Shown: positions 1 to 6,386 of the stretch, one piece after another
Position numbering within the stretch: the first letter of the stretch is position 1
Layout of the letters: every line of letters begins with the position of its first letter
Assembly (NCBI GenBank): GCA_003219945.1
Contig: QHQV01000455.1
Location: forward strand, 1 to 7,876
Direction of reading: 5' to 3'
DNA: 7,876 bases
From: Verrucomicrobiota bacterium
GTDB taxonomy: Bacteria; Verrucomicrobiota; Verrucomicrobiia; Chthoniobacterales; UBA10450
Made by a program: the position numbers and the translations under genes
Notes under the pieces: generated by a model
The model's database searches: none
What the model saw: only the letters and a program-made list of their open reading frames with translations
What the model was told of the DNA's origin: nothing

Positions 1-722
1 GGATACCTCCTGTTCACCGGCATGATCTGGCTGCGCACTTCGTCGGTTGCGCCGTGTAGTGAAAGAGCGAGACGAAACTGCGTGGATTCGTTGGCCAGCT
101 CGCGGATTTGCGGCGCCAGTCCACTGGTCGAAACGGTGATGTGACGAGCGCCGATGCCGAGGCCCCATGGCGCGTTGATGATGCGAATCGCGCGCAGAAC
201 ATTTTTCAGGTTGGCGAGCGGCTCGCCCATGCCCATGAACACGACGTTATCGATCTTTTCTCCGCTTTCTTCTTCCACGGCGATGAGCTGTTGCACCATC
301 TCGGCTGCGTCGAGATTGCGCGTCCAGCCTTCCAATCCGCTGGCGCAAAATTTGCAGCCATAAGCGCAGCCGACCTGGCTCGACACGCAAATCGTCCGGC
401 GATCGGAGGGTTGGCCATAAAGTGCCGGAGACGCTGGAATGAGAACGGATTCGATAAGGTTTTGATCGCGTAAGCGGAAAAGGAATTTCTGCGTGGTGTC
501 TTTCGAGCCAAGGACGCGGACGACTTCCATCTTCGGCGTGCCAAATTCCGCTGCGAGTTCAGCCCGGAACTCGTTAGGCAAATCCGTCATCGCGTCGAAA
601 GAGGCGACCCGTTTTTTGTAGATCCAGTCGGTAATCTGCTTCGCGCGATACGAAGGCGCCCCTCGCGCGCAAAGAAAATCCGCCAGTTCTTCCAGAACGG
701 TTCCGGTGAGTGAGGGCTTCAC
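1..722 (-). CDS. rlmN: 23S rRNA (adenine-C2)-methyltransferase RlmN, 3' end beyond window
   Basis: Radical SAM enzyme that methylates C2 of A2503 in 23S rRNA, and A37 of some tRNAs in several bacteria; it acts in the cytoplasm. The minus-strand frame is open from 722 to the window edge (240 codons). An N-terminal RlmN helical domain (YRAKQITDWIYKK at about residues 34-46) is followed by TICVSSQVGCAYGCKFCASG, which carries the CxxxCxxC cluster at C119, C123 and C126. C112 matches the conserved cysteine seven residues before the cluster (Cys118 in E. coli). FMGMGEP lies at 162-168 and SLHGATDEVRSQIMPVNRRY near the window edge. The C-terminal part with the methyl-carrying cysteine lies outside. 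The GTG at 722 gives numbering offset by only six from E. coli RlmN; a TTG at 740 is an alternative. No clear Shine-Dalgarno is seen for either. The family call is very secure and the start is moderate. Confidence 0.95.
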   Translation of the reverse strand, partial: MKPSLTGTVLEELADFLCARGAPSYRAKQITDWIYKKRVASFDAMTDLPNEFRAELAAEFGTPKMEVVRVLGSKDTTQKFLFRLRDQNLIESVLIPASPALYGQPSDRRTICVSSQVGCAYGCKFCASGLEGWTRNLDAAEMVQQLIAVEEESGEKIDNVVFMGMGEPLANLKNVLRAIRIINAPWGLGIGARHITVSTSGLAPQIRELANESTQFRLALSLHGATDEVRSQIMPVNRRY

Positions 723-1017
723 GCGTGACTGTACGCGCAACAAAGAAAGAAGGAAGAATGGAGTGACTGGGTTGGGCTCTTGGATTGGCAATCCTTGGGA
801 GGAGCTCGCTGCCCACGCTCACTCGCTCCTTCCTCGTCGCTTTACCTTCTATGTCGCTGATCCCATCATCTCCATTCGCTTTGTTGCTACTTGAGTAATC
901 AAGCCAGATTCTATCGACGAAAGGTCCTCAACGTGGCAAAACGCATTGATCTCTTTGACAGCACCTACAGCCATTTCACCAAACAGGTCCTTGACACAAT
1001 TCGTAAGGAGACTTTCG
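723..1017. other. Spacer between rlmN and a methyltransferase remnant; no gene recognised
   Basis: About 295 bases upstream of rlmN. The plus strand begins with a purine-rich tract (741-760). A minus-strand reading frame (849 to about 1017) would encode a fairly ordinary-looking peptide, including LFGEMAVGAVKEINAF and HVEDLSSIESGLITQVATK. However, it has no recognisable family, ends at 849, and runs upstream into the antisense of the methyltransferase remnant, so it cannot be a complete gene as it stands. The rlmN promoter should lie here, but no convincing -35/-10 pair could be picked by eye. The stretch may be decayed coding DNA. Confidence 0.5.
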
Positions 1018-1350
1018 GATCCGGTTGTAATTACGGGGCCAGTGACCAATGACGAATTAGCTCTATGTAGTTCGATCGGTCTTTTTCTGTTCGTGCCGCC
1101 TGGAGTCAACGAACAGCTTATCGAAGCGTCGGGATTTCGTTTGCTAAAGCACGAAGACGTCAGCGCAAATGCCGCTCTGGTGTCCGGGCGCTGGCATGAA
1201 TCGCGGCAACGGCACAAAGACGCGTTGGTAGAGATCGAGGGAAAAGAACGCTTTGCGGGTCTTCAACAATTTTTTGCGACCGTGCACCGCCTTACCAGTG
1301 AAAGACGGTTATCGAGATTTGTATACCTGGTCGAAAAACCGGCTCGCTAA
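1018..1350 (+). pseudogene. C-terminal remnant of a class I SAM-dependent methyltransferase
   Basis: The translation from DPVVITGPVTNDELALCSSI through FVPPGVNEQLIEASGFRLL and GRWHESRQRHKDALVEIEG to HRLTSERRLSRFVYLVEKPA matches, from memory, the C-terminal half of a family of small-molecule class I SAM methyltransferases. About 110 residues remain. The N-terminal Rossmann half, with the glycine-rich SAM-binding motif (V/L-D-x-G-x-G-x-G type), is absent in all frames upstream. The frame stays open upstream to an ATG at 946, but residues 1-24 of that ORF do not look like the family, so the ATG is probably accidental. The right end (TAA, 1348-1350) looks native. I infer a 5'-truncated, non-functional gene, with the break near 1015-1020. 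A new short protein starting at 946 cannot be ruled out. Confidence 0.7.
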
Positions 1351-1394
1351 GACGTTTTTCCGCGGCCAAATTTTGCGGATCCACATCAGCGTTT

Positions 1395-2729
1395 CTATTG
1401 CAGGAAAATCTGCATGTTCTGAAAGTCAAAAGTGACCGCGTAGGGCTTGAAAAAATCGTGACCGACCATGCCCGCGAGGTAGAAGCCGAACATGTATTCC
1501 CACGGGAATGGTCCATCATACAGACCCGGGACGTTTTCTTCCTTTATGTCTCCGAATGAAAGTTGATGCACGGTGTATGGCACGATCTTCAGTGTCCCGC
1601 CTCCGCCGGCGCCTTTAGTAGCTTTGTTTTGCTCCAGCTTAATCCCCGCTTCGTTAATAACGGACTCCGCAAGTTTAACACCCGCGCCCATCAGACCTGT
1701 GTCAACGAAGAGGAGCGTGGGCGGGAGCGTCTCCACGCGACCCCAGCCAACCATGAAATGGTCGCTGGCCATCCACATGGGAACCGTGACTCTCTTGCCT
1801 GAAGACTGTGTCTTAAACTCTTCCAAGCTCTTGGCATCTTTCCGACGCAGCACAAGCCCGCCGTGCGGATAATCCATCGTGGTCAGGAAATGGTAAAACA
1901 AAGTGGTTCCGATAATTCCGTCGATTTGTTTCACGCCAAATCCTTCCGAAAGCTGGCGCAAAGGAAGCATTGCCGTGGGCACGTTTTTGACGGTCCAATC
2001 CCCGAGTGCGAGTGATTCAATCCGCCCGAGCCGAACTTCAGTATGCTGCCCGCCGGAAAAGGTGCCCTGCACAGCGCCGAATTCCGGGACACCAAGCTCC
2101 TTGGCAAAATCCGTGTCGAGCGTGACCTCCGAACCGCCGGTATCGATGAAAAAGGTCACTTCCTTACCACCATTTATGCGCACATTGACCAGCGGAAGCG
2201 GATCGGTCTTTACGAACTTGACACGCGTACTCGTCCCGTTGCCTTTTAGTTCATAGGGTGTCTGGCCTTTGAAGCTCTCCAACATGGCAACGTTCAATGT
2301 CGGATACTGCTCACGAATCAGTTTGTTGCTGCTCACGTCAACGCCGCTCAGCGCGGCCGCTGCCTTTTGGAAATCGTCGCGGCGATAAAACGCCTGGGCC
2401 AGCATGATCTTTGCGTCGGCGTCACCTGGCCGCAGGCTTATCGCTTTTTCCAGCCATTCCTTCGTGTCGCCGAGCCGGTTGGAAAGCAATGCGATGCGGC
2501 CCAACTGGAGAATTGCTGAATAGTCCTTCGGGTTTTGAACGACGATTTGCGAGTAGAGTTTGCCAGCTTCGGCAAACTTTCCTGCCTGAAAGAGCCGATT
2601 GGCCGAATCAATCTCTAATTGCTTGGACTCGGCTGTCGGTTCAGCTGCCGCTGACTGCGACCGCATGACGCTAGCCAGAACAAAAATCGCGGCGCCGGCG
2701 AGAACGATGCTAATTGTTGTAAATTTCAT
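1395..2729 (-). CDS. Exported TPR / retropepsin-like aspartyl protease family protein
   Basis: A protein of 444 residues. The start chosen at 2729 gives MKFTTISIVLAGAAIFVLAS, a basic and hydrophobic signal sequence or anchor ending near residue 30 (QSAAAE), so the rest is expected in the periplasm or outside. A longer frame back to 2795 adds 22 polar residues ahead of it and is less likely. Residues about 36-130 form three TPR-like helical repeats (for example RLFQAGKFAEAGKLYSQIV). A retropepsin-like fold follows: FFIDTGGSEV with the candidate catalytic D196, then IDGIIG (269-274) before a hydrophobic strand. A second half carries LLFVDTGLMGAG (D343) and MVGHDFFKPYAVTFDF (431-446), suggesting an internally duplicated, single-chain double retropepsin domain. 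The substrate is unknown. It diverges from the aldolase gene at 2861. Peptidase activity is inferred from the DTG motifs only. Confidence 0.85.
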   Translation of the reverse strand: MKFTTISIVLAGAAIFVLASVMRSQSAAAEPTAESKQLEIDSANRLFQAGKFAEAGKLYSQIVVQNPKDYSAILQLGRIALLSNRLGDTKEWLEKAISLRPGDADAKIMLAQAFYRRDDFQKAAAALSGVDVSSNKLIREQYPTLNVAMLESFKGQTPYELKGNGTSTRVKFVKTDPLPLVNVRINGGKEVTFFIDTGGSEVTLDTDFAKELGVPEFGAVQGTFSGGQHTEVRLGRIESLALGDWTVKNVPTAMLPLRQLSEGFGVKQIDGIIGTTLFYHFLTTMDYPHGGLVLRRKDAKSLEEFKTQSSGKRVTVPMWMASDHFMVGWGRVETLPPTLLFVDTGLMGAGVKLAESVINEAGIKLEQNKATKGAGGGGTLKIVPYTVHQLSFGDIKEENVPGLYDGPFPWEYMFGFYLAGMVGHDFFKPYAVTFDFQNMQIFLQ

Positions 2730-2860
2730 TTCGGATTTCTGATTGTGCTCGCACGCAACGTAACATTCACGTGCGGCTCGTCGTTCATGATTCAAAGCGC
2801 CCGCGCATTTGCGGCGTAATGGTGCTCGAAAAATTAGACGGATGAAGGAAGAATTATCAA
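2730..2860. promoter_or_regulatory. Divergent intergenic region expected to hold two promoters
   Basis: This 131-bp spacer separates divergently transcribed genes, so both promoters should lie within it. On the plus strand an AGGAAG stretch about 9-11 nt before the ATG at 2861 is a plausible ribosome binding site for the aldolase. On the minus strand the sequence before the ATG at 2729 reads AATCAGAAATCCGAA, with only a weak purine-rich site. No -35/-10 pair stands out enough to call. Confidence 0.4.
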
Positions 2861-3856
2861 ATGTCAGACAATCGTGCCGGGAGCCAACGCATCGGCGGCG
2901 TGCTCGCGCCCGTTGTAACGCCGTTCGAAGCGGATCTTGCGCCTGACCGCAAACGGTTCATCAGGCATTGCCAATGGTTATTTTCGCAGAATTGCGGGCT
3001 CGCTCCGTTTGGCACGACTAGCGAAGCGAACTCGATGTCGAAAGGCGAGCGCACCTCTTTGCTTGATGCGCTGATCGCAGCCGGCATCGATCCGTCGCGC
3101 ATGATGCCGGGCACCGGTTGCTGCTCAATCATCGAGACGGTCGAGCTGACAACGCACGCAGTGAAACACGGTTGCGCTGGTGTGCTGATGCTGCCGCCGT
3201 TTTATTACAAGGATGTCCGCGAAGAAGGGCTCTACCGTTACTTTAGCGAAGTGGTGCAACGCGTCGGTGACGCGCGCCTGCGAATTTATCTCTATCATAT
3301 TCCGCCGGTGGCGATCGTCGGGATCACAACAAAATTGGTAGAGCGCCTCTTAAACGCTTATCCAAATGCCATCGCCGGGATGAAAGACAGCTCGGGCGAT
3401 TGGAATAACACCAAAACCTTTCTCGACGCGTTTGAAGAAAGCGGCCGTTCGGATCGGACTGGGTTCGACGTGTTTGTCGGCAGTGAAACGTTCCTTCTCG
3501 CGAACATGCGCAATGGCGGTGCGGGCACGATTTCCGCGACGGCTAACGTGAACCCGGCAGCGATTTACGAGCTGTATGCCGCTTGCGTCGGGCAATCGAA
3601 ATTCGAGAATCGAGAATCGAAGTTGGAACAGCACCAGGCGCGCTTGAACGTCGTGCGCGAAGTTTTCAGCAGCAGGAAATTTTCGTCGATGAGTGCGGCG
3701 TTGAAACAGGCGATTGCGATTTACGCGAACGATCCGGAATGGAGCAAGGTGCGACCGCCGCTGGTCGAGCTCACGACCGAACAGGCGAAATTGCTTAGTG
3801 CGGAATTAAAAGCGATCGGCTTCACGATGAACGAAATCAGGAACACAGAAAGCTAA
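2861..3856 (+). CDS. Dihydrodipicolinate synthase / N-acetylneuraminate lyase superfamily protein
   Basis: A 331-residue class I (Schiff-base) aldolase of the DapA/NAL superfamily, a cytoplasmic TIM barrel that adds or removes pyruvate-type units. Visible signatures are APVVTPF (16-22), GTTSE (51-55, where DapA has GTTGE), YLYHIPP with the catalytic-type Tyr145, GMKDSSGD with the Schiff-base Lys175, and VGSETFLL (206-213). All catalytic positions are kept. However, GTTSEANS and YHIPP differ from true DapA (GTTGES, YNxP), so lysine biosynthesis should not be assumed; the substrate is unknown. It is longer than the usual 290-310 residues, with extra polar loops near 192-201 and 244-258. The second loop is partly encoded by a 7-bp tandem repeat. 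The ATG start has an AGGAAG site upstream. Transcription is likely monocistronic, ending at the terminator at 3917-3948. Confidence 0.88.
   Translation: MSDNRAGSQRIGGVLAPVVTPFEADLAPDRKRFIRHCQWLFSQNCGLAPFGTTSEANSMSKGERTSLLDALIAAGIDPSRMMPGTGCCSIIETVELTTHAVKHGCAGVLMLPPFYYKDVREEGLYRYFSEVVQRVGDARLRIYLYHIPPVAIVGITTKLVERLLNAYPNAIAGMKDSSGDWNNTKTFLDAFEESGRSDRTGFDVFVGSETFLLANMRNGGAGTISATANVNPAAIYELYAACVGQSKFENRESKLEQHQARLNVVREVFSSRKFSSMSAALKQAIAIYANDPEWSKVRPPLVELTTEQAKLLSAELKAIGFTMNEIRNTES
3604..3620 (+). repeat. 7-bp tandem repeat inside the aldolase gene
   Basis: CGAGAAT occurs twice in tandem (3604-3610, 3611-3617), followed by a partial third copy. It encodes residues about 248-253 in the polar loop FENRESK, where related proteins have a shorter connection. 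The preceding AATCGAAATT resembles a degenerate further copy. Confidence 0.6.
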
Positions 3857-3875
3857 TCAGGAACCCAGGAAAAGC
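3835..3875 (+). repeat. Two tandem copies of a CAGGAA-type repeat across the aldolase stop codon
   Basis: AATCAGGAACACAGAAAGCT (3835-3854) is followed directly by AATCAGGAACCCAGGAAAAG and one more base (3855-3875). The two units are about 20 bp each and nearly identical in their first ten bases. The first unit encodes the last residues of the aldolase (EIRNTES). The TAA stop codon spans the junction (3854-3856), so the second unit reads TAATCAGGAA. Related copies are at 3980-4006 and 7359-7387. Confidence 0.65.
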
Positions 3876-3916
3876 AGGAATGGAGCGCGACATAGTAGAT
3901 TCTGTGCGCGTTATAA

Positions 3917-3948
3917 GCGCTCCGCCAAATGCGGGGCGCGTTTTTTTT
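3917..3948 (+). terminator. Rho-independent terminator after the aldolase gene
   Basis: A 9-bp stem GCGCTCCGC (3917-3925) pairs with GCGGGGCGC (3931-3939) around the loop CAAAT, with one G-U pair. One G and eight T (3941-3948) follow. It lies 60 bp after the aldolase stop in the right orientation. It covers an ATG at 3929 that begins the longest possible frame of the next gene, which argues against that start. Confidence 0.85.
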
Positions 3949-3979
3949 GTCATTTACAGAACCCACAAAAGCGGAGTAC

Positions 3980-4006
3980 GACCAGGAACCCAAAAACAAG
4001 AAAAGG
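3980..4006 (+). repeat. Degenerate CAGGAACCC repeat copy before the membrane-protein gene
   Basis: GACCAGGAACCCAAAAACAA, continuing with GAAAAGG, resembles the second unit at 3855-3875 (CAGGAACCC followed by an A/G-rich tail). It lies just upstream of the preferred GTG start at 4040. Confidence 0.45.
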
Positions 4007-4039
4007 CCGGCTCAGTGTGAAGCGACGATAAAAGAGAGA

Positions 4040-4570
4040 GTGCCTGTTAAAAAACGATCTCGTTCACGCGGCGACGCAGTCCTGCTCGTCATCGCACTTT
4101 TCAAATTTGTGAAAGGCGCGCTGCTGCTGGCGCTGGCATTTGGCGCTTTGAGTTTGCTTCACAAAGATGTCGCGTCACACGTGGCGCATTGGCTCGATCA
4201 ACTGCGAATCGATCCCGATAATCGATTTGTCGGCACAGTCCTAAGCAAACTGCAGCTGATACACACGAAAGAGTTGAAGGAATTAAGCGCTCTGGGCGCA
4301 GGCTACGCCGCATTGTTCCTCACTGAGGGGACAGGTCTTCTTTTGCGTAAGCGCTGGGCAGAGTGGCTGACTATTGTTGCGACAAGCTCGTTGATGCCGC
4401 TGGAGCTGTATGAGCTCATAAAAGAATTTACCGCGATCCGTTTAACAGTGCTGCTGGTCAACGCTGCGGTAGTTTTGTTTCTGATTTATCGGGTGCGGCA
4501 AAAAGAAGGACGGCAAGCAGAAACTTTCATCACTCAACGCTCTGCGGTGGATGCCACCAGCTCATCATAA
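4040..4570 (+). CDS. DUF2127-type integral membrane protein
   Basis: A 176-residue protein from a GTG start at 4040, directly preceded by AAAGAGAGA as a possible but very close ribosome binding site. The same frame is open back to an ATG at 3929, but that ATG lies inside the terminator hairpin and the extra 37 residues come from repeat-like spacer, so the shorter form is preferred. A basic start (KKRSRSR) is followed by a hydrophobic helix at about 13-41. Then come a soluble loop with HWLDQLRIDPDNRFV, a second helix at about 83-102 (LGAGYAALFLTEGTGLLL), RKRWAEW, a third at about 107-124 ending PLELYEL, and a fourth at about 133-151. This order, and the GTGLLLRKRWAEWLT and PLELYEL motifs, are typical of DUF2127 as I know it. 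Its function is unknown. The last 37 bp overlap the convergent HAD gene. Confidence 0.82.
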   Translation: MPVKKRSRSRGDAVLLVIALFKFVKGALLLALAFGALSLLHKDVASHVAHWLDQLRIDPDNRFVGTVLSKLQLIHTKELKELSALGAGYAALFLTEGTGLLLRKRWAEWLTIVATSSLMPLELYELIKEFTAIRLTVLLVNAAVVLFLIYRVRQKEGRQAETFITQRSAVDATSSS

Positions 4571-5220
4571 TGGGCGAGAAAATCCGCTGGATTGCGATAG
4601 ATCGCGATTGCACCGGCCTCACGCAACACCGATTCCGGTGTTCCGCCGCAAAGAAACGCAATCGTTTTCAGACCGGCGTTTTTAGCGGCTTCGATGTCGA
4701 ACCTTGTGTCGCCAACCGTCACAGCGTTGGCAGGTGAAATTTTGCCGAGCTTTTCCAATGAAGCGCCAAAGACATCGGGCGCCGGTTTCGAACTGTCGGC
4801 ATCGTCACCCGACACATAGCCGTCAATGAGATTGCCGACTTTAAGAAGATCGATGTAATACTTTGTATCAGCCTTTTTGCCGGAACTGGCGAGCACGACG
4901 CGTTTGTTGTCGTCGTGAATGCGCTGGAAAAGTTCGTGCACTTTCGCGAACGATCGGACTTTTGGGAGATATTCTTTTCTGAATAGCTCGGACCGGTATT
5001 CATCCAGCTCTTTGCCGAAACGTTTGATCTCCTCGGGCGTGAGAAACTCGGGTAAATATTGGTCGGAGCCTTTGCCGATCTGCGCGCGTAATTGGTCCCG
5101 AGGAAATTGTTTGCCGAATCGCTGAAACGCGCGGTCCCACGAGTCGACGTGCAGTTCATTGGAATCGACGAGGGTTCCGTCGATATCGAATACGAAGGCG
5201 AACACAGATGATAAACGCAT
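4534..5220 (-). CDS. HAD superfamily hydrolase, phosphoglycolate phosphatase / beta-phosphoglucomutase-like
   Basis: A 228-residue cytoplasmic HAD-superfamily phosphatase or mutase. Motif I is FVFDIDGTLVDS (9-20), with nucleophile D12 and acid/base D14. A helical cap domain spans roughly 20-90. Motif II is VVLASSGKK (108-116), motif III is the lysine in SKPAPDVF (144-151, K145), and motif IV is VGDTRFDIEAA (169-179), with Mg-binding D171 and D175. All four motifs are intact and the length is normal for the subgroup. The substrate cannot be named from sequence: phosphoglycolate, sugar phosphates and similar compounds are all possible. The ATG at 5220 follows TTGAGAAT on the minus strand, a weak ribosome binding site; an overlapping ORF from 5228 is in another frame. 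The gene converges with, and overlaps by 37 bp, the membrane-protein gene. Confidence 0.9.
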   Translation of the reverse strand: MRLSSVFAFVFDIDGTLVDSNELHVDSWDRAFQRFGKQFPRDQLRAQIGKGSDQYLPEFLTPEEIKRFGKELDEYRSELFRKEYLPKVRSFAKVHELFQRIHDDNKRVVLASSGKKADTKYYIDLLKVGNLIDGYVSGDDADSSKPAPDVFGASLEKLGKISPANAVTVGDTRFDIEAAKNAGLKTIAFLCGGTPESVLREAGAIAIYRNPADFLAHYDELVASTAER

Positions 5221-5289
5221 ATTCTCAATCTGAATCGGGTTTCGCTCGTGAACTGCGCTGAGTTGCGCGTGAACCGCTGCTCTTCCTTA

Positions 5290-6362
5290 TCAAACGGTTA
5301 GTCGTACGCTTTGCGGATGGCGGATGCGGTTCTCAGGATCGTACCGTTGTTTTAGTTGCTGAAGGCGCGCGTAATTTTCTGCGCCGTAATAAGCTGTTGG
5401 CCAGTCTGCGAAAGCAAGGTCCGGATAGTTTACGTAATGGCCTGTGACCCCGGCTTGCGCAATATGATTGCGCATCCGACCTATCGCCTCTCGAAGAACA
5501 GCCGCGTGCGAGAGCGATTCCCAGTGTGGTTGAGACTCACCCACATAACGGAAGTGCGATGCGGATAGGCGCCCTCCACGTCGCTGGAAATGGCTCCGTT
5601 CAGAGTATTGATTTGAAAAATCAGTCCCGGAATGGTTAATACTTCTTCGAAAATCCCGGGCAGCGCAGGCCTGACGTCGTCAATTCCGTTGTAAAATCCG
5701 GCGCTGGCGTTTTTCAAATAAGCGGGACCCTGCTCTCCATAATACCAGGTCAAAGCCCTCTTTAGAGAAGGGGGGACCCCCAGACATCATTTTCTTCGTT
5801 AGGCCGGCAAGCCGACGGCGGAAAGTCACCAACCCTTTTTGCTCGCGCGAACCGATAGTGATGACAACCACGATGACCTGCCTGCCGTTCATGATCCAGG
5901 CTGAAATGCCTCGTTAGGCAAATCGGAGGCGGCTTCGAACCAGGCCTCCAGCAATGCCGTGGCGCGTATCGGATCAAGTTTGTAGGGACGAAATTTCCAC
6001 GACGAAGATTGTGAAGGGGCGACGCGCGTGTTGAACGTCAGTTCGGTTAGTATCCCGAAATGGCCCATTGCCACCGCCGCGCGAACTCCAGAGCAAATCG
6101 GGTTCCTCCTTTGAGTCGTGCATCCCCCGGTACCATCGACCACTTTGATTCTAATCAGATGATCACAAGTTAAACCCCATTTTCTGGCGAACATCCCGTC
6201 ACCGCCGCCAAGTGTGAGACCTACGAGACCGACTGTTCTGCAAGATCCAGCTGGAAGGAAACGGCCTCTCGCCAGGAGGAACTGGTTCACTTCTTCCAAT
6301 CGACAACCTGCGCCTGCAGTCAAAATGCCGGTCTGCAGAAAAATGCGCCGTTTGCCGTTTAA
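5290..6362 (-). pseudogene. Broken Tat-type FAD-linked oxidase (berberine bridge enzyme-like)
   Basis: Pieces of one FAD-binding PCMH/BBE-type oxidoreductase lie in order across changing frames. NGKRRIFLQTGILTAGAG (from 6359) looks like a Tat signal (RRxFL). GAGCRLEEV and PAGSCRTVGLVGLTLGGGDG form the flavin domain; its Cys matches the cysteinyl-FAD position. Frame changes lie near 6124-6128 and 6061-6068 (compensating; the middle frame restores HDSKEEPDLLWSSRGGGNG), near 5896-5903, near 5745-5755 and near 5545-5565. The last piece is the BBE C-terminal region: HYVNYPDLAFADW and RYDPENRIRHPQS. The Tat signal runs straight into the middle of the flavin domain, so roughly 100 residues, including the usual histidyl-FAD segment, seem to be missing. 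The start position reads TTA and a TAG lies just upstream, so no start codon remains. The neighbouring genes are intact, which favours real decay over poor sequence. Confidence 0.85.
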
Positions 6363-6386
6363 TCCAACCTAAATAAAAGCAAAGCG

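Noticed and set aside
108..544. Long open frames on both strands overlapping rlmN
   Set aside because: They are out of frame with, or antisense to, the clear RlmN translation carrying the radical-SAM cysteines, and show no family features of their own.
1350..1394. Possible terminator between the methyltransferase remnant and the protease gene
   Set aside because: TCCGC/GCGGA gives only a 5-bp stem with a large loop, and no T-run follows on either strand.
2790..2825. GC-rich inverted repeat as an operator
   Set aside because: The arms CGCCCGCGCA and TGCGGCG pair only with a bulge, which is expected by chance in this base composition.
5755..5785. CTCTTTAGAG palindrome and adjacent G/C run as a mobile-element end
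   Set aside because: The sequence still translates within the broken oxidase (SGGPPFSKEGFD), and no second end or target duplication was seen. The G/C run is more simply a slippage-prone site.
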